64,000 nt of DNA from Meandrina meandrites (taxonomy: Eukaryota > Cnidaria > Anthozoa > Scleractinia > Meandrinidae): positions 23,068,614 through 23,132,613 of the forward strand of contig OY855913.1 of assembly GCA_963693305.1 (NCBI GenBank). The letters run 5' to 3'. Below the pieces are notes generated by a model. The model saw only the letters and a program-made list of their open reading frames with translations. It was not told the DNA's origin and did not search any database. The position numbers and the translations under genes were made by a program. Positions 47,101-59,100 of this stretch are shown in pieces (positions within the stretch are counted from its first letter, which is position 1; every line of letters starts with the position of its first letter).

Positions 47101-50100
47101 AATAGCTGTAATGGCTTTGACCTTAGTTAACTATTGCTTCACCCTTTAGCGTGCACTGTCAAGTTATGGTGTATGGGAAGATTGGAGAGCGTGAATGACA
47201 GAAGCACAAGGGTTGCTCCAGGCAATAGCCCAGAGCAACTCTAGCTCCTTGAGCTTACATACACTGAATTTGATTGTGTGGCTCTGCTGGCTTGATATAA
47301 TACAAATTCATCCTCACCCCCTTTTTAGCTCATTCATGCGCGAAGCGCAATGAATGAGATATTGTGGGGGAACGATGTGGACGGAAGTCTGTGGACGGAA
47401 GTCTGTCGACGGAAGTCTGTCGACAAATTTCTGTGGACGGAAGTCCGTGGGATCGTAGCCGGAAGTGATTTCAGATGCTCATTATCACCTCGATCGGTCT
47501 TGTGGAGCTCAAAATGAAAAGCAAATATACTAAAGAATAATCGAATCTCAGAAGAAAATGGAAATCACAGTCTAAAAAGCGACAAAGTGAGTTTTCGAGT
47601 TCACGACCCTTTGATTCTCAAGAGCGATGCGAATTACGGCTTGAAAATGAAACCCGAACTTGCTGACTTCAAGTGAAGTTTTGCGACATTTGGACAATTC
47701 TATGGCCCGGTAAATACTATTTTTAAGTGCTGATATGTCTTGAAAGTATTGTTTAACAGAAGATTTGTATTAATTCAAATAACTTTCAGAATTTTAAACG
47801 CAAAGCTGCACATTTTTCCGGTCACGACATCAAGTAAACAACGGCCGAAGCACAGAAAACTCTATTGCGTGGGTTCCGTACACGCTGGAAGTTCTTACGT
47901 TTTGGGCTTCTAACAGCAAATTTGGCATTTCTTTGAATAAAATTTTGTCTCAGAAAACTTTTTGGTCATTTTTGTCTTGCTTTTTATCGATTGTTTTCAA
48001 GTTGCGAGCGTTTTTTGAACAAGCCTGACAAATTTGCATATTGACTTTGACATCCGATACGCGAGCGTGTTTGCACACGCACGAAAAAATTCCGTGTTTC
48101 GCAATGAATATATATTCAGTAAATTTTATGATTTGACAGTATTCGCTCCGACTCCACCGCTTACATGGTGTAAATAACACAAAAATAAAGATTCCATACT
48201 AAAGAAAGAACAAAGTACTCGTAAAACTTTACGTAGGTGAAACATCAATAGCTCCTCGCTGGTGAGTATTAAAACATCAAACGTTGAGTGATTTGAACTC
48301 TGACCTTGCGTGAATTGATCTCGGGCCAATTTTGCTTTACGAAGAAAATAACAGGCAGTCGAAAACTGCAGGTTGATGCCAGTGGTGGTATGAAGATAAA
48401 TAGTTTATAAAAGAGCTTATCAGTGTCATGTCGCCGTCAATAAAATAAGCTCAAACCAAACTTGAAAACAGTGATAAAATTTTATTCACCCCGCGCGCCA
48501 TTTTAGAAGCTCACAAACATAAAACAGCACGAAATCCCTAATCAATCTACAGAATTTCCAAACTAATACTAAATTGACACAAGCAATACTTGCCACACTT
48601 TCCATTACTTTTACTATTAATAAAAATACTCCGTTATATTTTCTGAAGGAACGTAGTAATTATCCATTGAAAATTGAAAGAATGCGTATTGATCACAATC
48701 ACTGTCTGTCTCAAATCTAAAGACGTTCGCTTTGAAAGCCCAAAAATCCTTACTTTTTAAGCTAAACTAATAAAAAAACAATTAAAAGAAACTTTGCTTC
48801 AATTTCATTTCCTTTAACATTGAGCGAAGAATTTTTCGAAAAGCGACAAAATATCAAAATGAAATTCGACAAGCGAGCGTTTCAAATTTGCCGGTATATA
48901 ACTTAAAATCCGCTCAAATAAATCGAAGAAATAAAAAACAATCGAAAGAAACCGGCTTTGTTTCAGGTTGCGTGATTACATCTCGAGCCAATTCTGTTCG
49001 ACGTTCAAAAAAACATTAAAACGAACTTCAAGGTAGATTTATATGCAGGCCCTATTAATTTGGGGTTTTCGGCTGAGGCTGAGGCTGTGCATTATTATTT
49101 TTCACGATTTGAGGCTGAAAATGTTCTTTAAACGTTTTTAATTTAGACATGTAAGAAGTGTAAGTTGAGCTACAAACTGAGATGTTCTACACAGTATATC
49201 ATACAGCAAGAAAACAACGTAAGACCACAGTTTTGCACCTTAATAATACCGCTCATTAAACAAAATATTAAATCAAATGGGCAAAATAAAGACGTTCTCT
49301 GACTATCAGCCTGGGATATGTTCTTAGCATGTTCTTAATAAAATTTACAATAGGTAGATCTCAGCCTCAACGTTCTTTACACATGTTTATAAAAAAAAGT
49401 TCTTATAAAAAAGAGAGTGTACTAGGCAACAAAATTATAGGGAAACGAAATAATTTGGGATATCTAAGTGATCTAATAATTTCAGATTCCGGAATATCTA
49501 ACATAAAAGTTGGCGATTCAGATCACCGCAATTAACGGATAAGGAATATTCAGGCCAAAAATTAATGAGATGAGGGATAAACAGCCCCCCTTTATGGGGC
49601 CTCGTTATGAGCTGCGCTCGCACATCCTCGCAGTTAACTAACCCCTCCTGTTTCTAACAGTATTTTCTTTCTTCTTTGATTTAAATTACCAGCATTCAAC
49701 TTTACAATGCAATTTGTCCATAACATGAATGAGCTGGCTCTGAGGCCACTTTGATTAACAGTCCATTTGTTTACAAAATCCCTTTCATACTAAATGATTT
49801 ATAGAACTACTTATTATTGGTACAAGAACATTTGTTAACAAAAACGCTTTTAGAGGGGCACATATTAGAAAGCGGGGAAGGCAGACTTCCCAAAGGAATT
49901 ATTACACAAACCGATTTTTCTTTGTATGATACTTTTATCCGCAGTTCAGGCTTTACTTCCTTATAGCGCAGAGTAGTTTCTCCTTTTTGTGGTTTCAGCT
50001 TCGTAGAAGCGAAACCCTCTTTGTCGTCGTTTTGTAAGTAAGTGAGTAAGTAAGTGAGTAAGTAAGTACGTAATTCGGAAAGCCGACGTAATGCCGATGA

Positions 50101-53100
50101 GACGCGGACGCCGCAGTCGATGGTTTATTGACATGTCCGAAGTATTTTCGTGACAAGCGTTTTATCATGGGCCTGAGAACGAGGTTGTGAATTGGCAGTC
50201 GATGTTTCTTTGCAGATAACATGTGAATCGTCGAAGCAACGTTTGTTTATGCGTTTCTCTGGGCGGTGGATTTCGGAGGAAAGTTTCATTAGCAATGGTT
50301 TTGTGCTATTTTAGTCTGGGAACCAGACAGAACTCTCGATGAAGGAGATATTTCTTGATGTGATTTGTGCAGTACTTTTCGAGAAACCACTTTCGAGCGT
50401 GTTAAGGACATAAGTGTAAACACCGTAGACAGGGCGAATCAGCCATGCGGAGCGAGCGAGCAAATATAAATATGCAAATCATCCATTCGCGTACAATTTG
50501 TCACTAAATTTTGGAGAGCTTCCACTTTCTGATGCAATTTTTCCGCTCAACACTTTCTAAATGCTTCCCAAGAGACTAACATTGATCACAATCGTCAGGG
50601 TTTTCCAAAGAAACGGCCCTTTCATACCCTTCATAGCAAGTGATGCCAGCTTTCGTTATCCTAAACAGCTCTTGTTTATACCATGTAATTAAATATGCAA
50701 AAATTTGCTCTCGCAGTTTTAAAGCGAAGTTCAGAACAAGCAGGGAACAAAACTATTTTGCGCTTTGAAATACCTTTCGGAAGGGATGCTTCTTGATGTG
50801 ATTTGTGCAGTACTTTTCGAGAAACGACTTTCGAGCGTGTTTACTCGTAAACACAGTAGACAGGTCGAATCAGCTCGCAAATATGCAAATCATCCATTCG
50901 CGTGCAATTTGTCACGCATTCCCATATGTATGATCATAGTTAATAGAGGGGACTATTAACTATGGTATGATTTTTGGGGGGTTGAAAGTGGTACTTTTCA
51001 AAAGAGAGACTTTTGTAAGTGAATTCCTTTTCAAGCTTTTTGACCGTGAGAAAGTTTTACATAATTGTAACAGACAAAACATACATGTAGCTGAAACCAC
51101 GTGCACTCCTGCGAGTGCTATTTTTATAGCTGTGTACAAAACATCTCCTATCTGTTAATTGTTTTTATTTAAACATAACAGGAAATGATGACACCCTGGA
51201 CATAGAGCTCTTTGACACGACAGATGAATCTGTAGACAAAAACATTGGTGAGCTGCTAATACAGGAAGGACTTGCTTGCCATGGGACTTCTAAACCTGCT
51301 TCAGCAGTCAAACCCTATGCAGCCCTTGGAAAAGCCAAACTTGCTGAGAATGAGAAAGTATACATCACTGCAGTGGAGTCTCCTGGGTGCTTTTTCTGTC
51401 AAATCAGTGGGACTGAGGAAAAGCTTAATTCTTTGATGAGCGAGATATCAGCTGTTTATGATTCCATGTCCAGTGAAGAACTTGTTGTGAACTGCATCAA
51501 TGTGGGGGATGTTTGTTGTGCACAGTTTTCTGATGACAACCAGTGGTACCGTGCTGTTGTTGAAGACAACACAGATAATGCACTAACTGTGAGATTTCTT
51601 GATTATGGGAATGCAGAAACATTGCCAATCAGTAGAACGAAGATTCTTACAGATGCTTTCTTTTCTGAGCCTCCTTTAGCAATTAAGTGCAACCTTAGTT
51701 GTGTTCAACCTTCTGCTGGTGGGGCTTGGCCTGACGAGGCTGGTTCACTCTTTGAGGAACTTACTTTAGAGAAGGAACTCGATGCTAAGTTCATATCACT
51801 TGGAGAGCCATATGAGGTTCAACTAAGTGATGATGGTGTCAACATTGGAGAAGAACTTGTAAAGGCAAAGCTAGCGTTGACAACAAAGTCTGCTTCAGAG
51901 CCAACTGCTCCAAGCAAGCCAGCAAGTGGAGGATATACAAAGCCTGTTGTAGAGTGCGGTACAATGTATGATGCTGTCATTACGCACGTTTCTTCCCCTG
52001 GAAAGTTTTACTGTCAGCTTGTGAACATGAAGGAGCAGCTTGATGGTAGTAAGTGTCTTAAGGTGGCTTAACTTTAGGTCTTGAATGTTGTAGTCTGTAA
52101 CTAGTCATTTGGTCAATATTTTAAAAATATGTGCTACCTAAGGTGTTTAGCTAACTGTTTTCTTTATCCTAAAATGATTCTATACTTTTGTATCTTTCCT
52201 ACATGTATAATCTGTCAAATGCATCGATTTGATGAATTCCTCTTCATAGTTAATTACATGCAATGTATATTTTTATCATTAATGGCGGCTCAAACGCAAT
52301 GTGTTTTTGATCTCTCATCCCGTTTCAGTAGCATGAAGCTTACTCTTCCTGAATGCAATGTTAGTCCATTGCAAGTTACCCAGCATCACGCCACCCTGAC
52401 AGCTTCCTGGTACCCATTTATACTCCTGGACCAACAATGTCACCGTGGGAGTAGTGCCTTGCCCTGGAACACAAGGCAGTGACCCTGGCCAGCACATATC
52501 CCCCTCCCTTCTTGATCATGTTCATTCTTCGGCCTTAGGTGTCCAATCCAATTACAGCTGTCCAATTACAACTTCTTTTAATTGGATACCTTAGGTGTCC
52601 AATTACAGGTATCCAATTACAAGAAGTTGTAATTGGACAGCTGTAATTGGATACCCAGTCAATTATGTGACAAATAGTCATGCGCAGAACCAATCAAAAT
52701 CGAGAATTTTGTTATAGATACAATTATTACTGTTAATAGAACTTTCTTGTGTTTCTCTACCTTCATAGTGATGACTGACGTAAATGACCACTACTTCCAG
52801 CTGGCAGAAACAGAGGGCTGTCTTGTCTCACCAACAGTTGGGCAGCCATGTGTAGCGCTCTTTGAAGAAATGTGGTATAGAGCTGAAGTCGTGAACATCT
52901 CAGTGAATGACATGACTGTTCATTATGTTGATTATGGAAATGACGAGACGCTGATACCGTCACAGGTTAAACAGATCACCCCCTTCTTTCTCAAGACACC
53001 TAAAGTTGCCATTGAATGCTCGTTAGATTTGAACAGGGATTTGTGGTTGAAGGGCACCACTGATATGTTTGAAGAACTAATAGCCAATGAGGAGAAGTTG

Positions 53101-56100
53101 ATTGTAAAGATTGTCCGTTGCCAAGGTGGAAAATATGAAGTCAAGGTGTTCAGTGACGATGCACGTTGTTTCAGTGCAGAAGTGCTTAGCAGCATTCCAG
53201 GAGCAGGTAATGGTCTTACAACCTTTACAGATTTATTAACATGTTATTAACATTAACATTTACTTTGCTTTATTTCTTCTTTTAACCAACTGCCTTGTGT
53301 ATGGTGGATGGGTGTCTGGGATATCTGGGGGGCCTCCATTGTGGACAGCTGGCCCCCCAGGTGGAATCTGGCCCCCCAGGTGGAATAGAACTCCCATGGT
53401 TTGCAATCAGCCTTGAACCCCCCAGCCTTGAACCCCCATGCCCAAGCACCTGTCACACTGACAAGGTCAGTGGAAAGGAAGAGAAGGGGATGGAGCGAGG
53501 GGACGGGGAGAAGAACTCACTAAACATAATTGAAATACCGCCATGATACAAGGGCCCGACACCATGCTGTAATGTGAGGGAGTGTAGAATCCTGAGCCTG
53601 GCAAGAGCTAGGAACCGCTGACCACTAAGATAGCTGAATACACACTTGTTGTTGGTTGACTTGGTTTAATTGCATTTAACGTCATGCTCTCTGGATTTGG
53701 ATTTGCTGTCTAGCAGAAAGAACCAGTATACACCAATATCTCTGAATAGTGAATACTACAAATAAAAAATGGGTGGGAAATGATCGTTTGGCTTAAATCT
53801 CAGAGATCTCTCCTATGGGGTGAAGAACATCAGAAACCCCTAGCTAAAAAGGGTTTTTTTTTTCTTTTGAAAAAAAGGTGGGGCCTAAATAGATTATTTT
53901 TGGTCTATTTTTCCCTAAGCTGGGTCCCATTTTCTTTATTTCCAACTCAGCACAAGAAGCTGTAACCTTGAAGGAGCAAGCTTTGCAAATAGGCCAGACA
54001 GAAGATGTTTATATTGTCCACACCGTAAGCCCACAGGACTTTTATGTTCAGTTGTCAGTAACATACCCAAAACTTGAGCAAATGATGGGCAAGATTGCTG
54101 AAGTGTACTCGGGTCTGGCAGATGACGTGGGTCCTGAAGATCTCGTAATTGGCAATCCTATTTGCGCCCAATTTTCGGAAGATAATTGCTGGTATAGAGG
54201 TGTTGTTCGAAGTGTGCCGTCAGACTTTGAAGTGGAGGTACATTATGTTGATTATGGGAACAGTGAGGTCGTTCTCCTATCTGATGTCCGTCAGTTAAGT
54301 AGAAGGCTGTTTGACCTTCCAGTGCAGGCAGTTCGGTGTTGTCTGGATTCCCCAGATGTGGAGTTGTTTGAACAAAGAGTTGCATATAAAGAGCTAAAAG
54401 CAACATTTTTGTCATTAGAGAAAGGAAAATGGAAAGTAAGCCTGTTGGATGAGAATGGAAAAATTGGACAAGTAGATGTTGCAGATGATTTAGATGATGC
54501 ATTTAAAGGAGAATTCATTCAACCAAGCATCTTCCCAGAGATGAAAGAGCATGTGTATGTAAGCCATGTAGTAAGCCCAGATGAATTCTATGTGCAGTTT
54601 GAATCTGCACTGGATTACTTGTCAGCTTTGAGTGCAGAGATCAGCCAATTTTACATTTACTTGCAGCCATCTGCCAATGTATTGAGAAGACCCTCGCCTG
54701 GAATGTCTTGTTGTGCAAAATTTAGCCAGGATGGCGACTGGTACAGGGGTAAAATAAAAAGAGTTACTTCCACAGGGGCAGAGGTGGAGTTTGTCGACTA
54801 TGGAAATTGTGAGATAGTGCACTTGAGCCAAGTTAAGGATCCTGAAAAAAGATTTATGCAGTTGCCACAGCAAGCCATTCTCTGTGGTCTTGATGCAACT
54901 AAAGACCAATGGTCAACTGAAGAAGTGAACATTTTCAAGTCAGTTGCACTTGACAAGTCTTTCAATGCCAAGTTCATCATCCGCGATGGACAGAAATGGA
55001 GGGTGTCTTTAGACATGGGTGGAGTTTCAGTTGTGGACATGTTCATGACCAAAGATGCTTCAGATTTCCAGCAAGAAGGAAAGGACATTTCAAATGTGCA
55101 AGTAGGAAGTTATGCTGTTCCACAACTGTCATCAGGCCAAATTGAAGAGGTTTGTGTAAGCCATGTAACAGCATCTGGGGATTTTTATGTCCAGTTGTCT
55201 AAAACATCGTCAGATCTAGCAATAATCGACATTCATATTAGCGATATCTATGACCTTGCAAGTGCTACAACAGAAGCCATGGAGATGTGCTTTGTTGATT
55301 CTCTATGCTGTGCCAGATTTAGTGAAGACCTCAAGTGGTACAGAGCTCTAATCACAAAGGTTTTTTCTGATGCAGAAGTTGAAGTACTCTTTGTTGATTA
55401 TGGCAACACAGACTCTGTTCGTGTGACATCTTTAAAGCAACTTAAGCCTGAGCTCCTAAAGTTCCCAGTACAAGCAGTCAAATGCAGACTCGAAGGCTCT
55501 AAAGACATTTGGACAGAGAGCGATGTTGAACAGTTTGAGTCTAACGTTTGGGGCAGACCTTTACATGTAACATTTACAAGGCAGGAAGGAACAACATGGT
55601 TTGTGACAATCCAAGAGCTTGACATGTTTTCAAGTAAAGCTAAACTAACCACTAAAGTGAAAGCTTTCTCCAAGGAGATCTTGGACTGGAGTAAGCGAGA
55701 AGAAGCTTACTTTCTCTTTGCCGATTCCCCTGATTGCTTCTGGCTACACCTGGTGAGAACTGGAGATGGCTTAGTAGAACTGATGGATCAGATTGCTACT
55801 GAGGTGACGACAGATCAGCCATTGGAGAAATCCCATGTGACTGTGGGACGGCCTTGCCTTGGAAAGTACACTGAAAATGACATGTGGCATCGTGCTCAAA
55901 TTGTAGATGTACAAGATGATGTCAACGTGACTGTATCCTATATAGATTACGGCAATTCTGAGACCCTTCCACTGGACAGGGTACATCCCATCAGTGACTC
56001 TCACCGTAAACTCCCAGCACAGGCCATCCATTGCCGTCTGGCAGAAGTACAAGGTGTTGATCCTAACAGGATTACCAATTACCTGAATGAGATGCTTCTC

Positions 56101-59100
56101 GAGAAGGTGGTCGAAGTTGAAGTCCAGAATCAACACAGTGATGGCTCCTATACAGTTAAACTGTTTCATCCTGGAGAATCACAGTCGATAAATGACCAGA
56201 TAGTTGGTGAATGCCTTGGGGATACTTCTCTTGTGGAAGAAGCTAAGCTAGAACTAGCATCTCCATCAAGACTAGCTGCAATGGAAGACAGGGTAGCTTT
56301 TAAGCTTCCAGAACTGCAACCAGGAAGCAAAGTTTCCGTGAGTTTCGTCTCTGCTTTCTTGCCTGCCGAGATGCAGTTATTGTTGACAGAAGGGATTGAA
56401 GAACGTGATCAACTAACAGAGCACATAACAGCCATGTACAAGGCCCTTGACGAAAATGAACTCAAACTTGAAAATCCTGAAGTGGGAATGTTGTGTTGTG
56501 TGCATTTTTCTGAGAAGTGGTTCAGAGGTGAAATCATAAGTATTTCTGCTGATGACACTGCTGCTGTAAAGCTTGTAGACTGTGGAACTTATGAGAAGAT
56601 ACCAATTTCAGAATTGAAATTGCTGAAGGAGGAGCTCTTACAAGCACCAGTTTTTGTCCTGGAAAGCAGTTTGGCTAACATCCATCCCAGTTCAGAAGAT
56701 GGGCAGTGGTCACCAGAGTGTTCCAGCGTCTTGGAATCACTCTGTCGCTCTAAAGCACTGGTAGCAGAGATCACCCAAGTATTTGGAGATGTGGTGGAGT
56801 TGATTTTGAATGATGACAGTGGACAACAAATCAATCAGAGTCTTGTCGATTTAGGATATGCAAAGGCATGTGACATCCAGGAAAATTTCTCTGGAGAACA
56901 GCTAAGTTTGAAGTGGCCAGAGCTACAGATTGGACAATGCTTAGATGTTTATTTGATTTCAGTAAAAGATTTAGGATCCATTCAATTGCAACTTGCTGAC
57001 CATGAAGCAGGTTTATCCAGAATGATGGAGCAACTTTCCACATTGTACTCAAGTTTGGGAGAGACTGAAGAAGTTGTTGGAAATCCCAGAGTGGGGCAAG
57101 TTTGTTGTGCCCAATTTTCCGAGGATCATGACTGGTATAGAGCTGTTGTTATATGTGTGTCTGCAGCAGGAGTAGAAGTGAAGTTTGTAGATTATGGTAA
57201 CATTGATGTGGCTTTGATGATCAAACAACTCCGAGAAGAGTTTTTCTTGCTGCCAGTTCAGTGTGTTGATTGCAGTCTTCATGGTGTTGTTACAGCTTCT
57301 GAGAAAAGCGAGGAAGAAATTGCAGCAATGCTAACTGAACTGTGTGAATCTAAACAACTGAAAGCTGAAATCACAAATGTTTCTGGCGACTCTGTTGTAG
57401 TTAATTTATTTGATGAGTCAGGAGAAACCAGGGAATCTGTTGCTGATGCTCTTATGAAACTGGGATTTGCAGAGCCTCGGCCCTCAGGGCAGGAAGAACC
57501 AAGAAGAATTTCCATCTCTGAAGAAGGGAAAATGGTCTACAATTACCCTGAATCAGGAGATGACTCTGTTTATAATGTGACCTTGACATCATCAAGTTCA
57601 CCAAGTGACTTTTGGTGTCAGCTGGTGGAATCCAGTTCAGAACTGAAGTCATTATCAGAAAAGGTTGACGTTTTTTACCAGTCATTGGGTGAAAATGACT
57701 TGAGGTTTCTGTGCCTGCAAGTTGGCGACATATGCTGTGCGCAGTTCACTGATGACAACAAGTGGCACAGATCACAAGTGAATAAGGTGTGTTCTGATGG
57801 CCAAGTCTGTGTGCGCTCAGTAGATTGTGTCAAGTTGGAAACTCTGACTCTGGACAGGATCAAGAAACTTGACCCAGGATTTGCTGTGCTTCCTGTACAG
57901 GCCTTGTACTGTAGTCTTGCTGGCATTGAGCCCCCTCACAAGTACTATGAGGAAGACTGGAGCAGTGATGCAGTGGGACGATTTCAAGAACTTTGCCTGG
58001 GGAAAGATTTTAAGATCGAGATCAAAAGGACAGTTGGTGATGTTACTTTTGTTGATTTGTTAGATTCTGCTGGCTTGTCCATCACCAATCAGCTGTTATC
58101 AGAAGGATTGGCAGTCGAGATAAAATCTCCTCTGACATTGTCACCTGTTAAAGATGCACAGAAACAGCAGGAATGTTTATCTACAGAAGAAGCTGAAGAA
58201 GTTGATGAGGATAGCTCAGATGAGAATATCTTTGTGGAAGCTGAATCAGGTATTGAAGGAGTGGAATTGTTAGCAACAGATACTGAAGGACCAGAACTTG
58301 AGGAGTTGAAAGGGGAAGAAGATGAAGATGATGACGACGAAGAAGAAGAATTTCTTGATAGCAATGATCAGATCAGTGATGACATAACAGAGATCTCAGT
58401 AGGCCATGAGGATGTGAAGGAAGAAGGAATATTGAAACAGTCCGAAGAAAAAGAGGAACAAGCTGTGAAAGATGAAGAAAAGAAAGAAAGCATGGATGGA
58501 CTTCAAACAGCTGAAGAACAAGAGCAAGCTGTGGAAAGTGATGAAAAGGAAGAAGGTGAGAAGGGACTTCAAGCAACTGAACACGAGCAAGAGCAGGCTG
58601 CTGGAGAAGATGAAAAGAAACAAGAGGAAGGTGATGGTGGACCTCAAGCAACTGAAGAACAACGAGAGCAAACATTGGAAGATAACAAAACAAGAGAGGA
58701 TGAGGGCAAGAATGGACATCCAGCAGCTGCAGAAAAAGAAGAGCAAGATTTGGAAAGTGATGAAAAGAAACAAGGTGTTGATGGAAATCAAGTAGCTGAA
58801 GAGCAGGAAGATGCCAAAGAAAGCGATGAAGGGAAACAAGAAGGTGTCAACAGACATCAAACAACAGAAGAACAACAAGAGCAAACATTGGAAGACAACA
58901 AAACAAAAGAGGATGAGGGCAAGAATGGACATCCAGCAGCTGCAGAAAAAGAAGAGCAAGATTTGGAAAGTGATGAAAAGAAACAAGGTGTTGATGGAAA
59001 TCAAGCAGCTGAAGAGCAGGAAGATGCCAAAGAAAGGGATGAAGGGAAACAAGAAGAAGGTGTCAACAGACGTCAACCAACTGAAGAACAACATGAGCAA

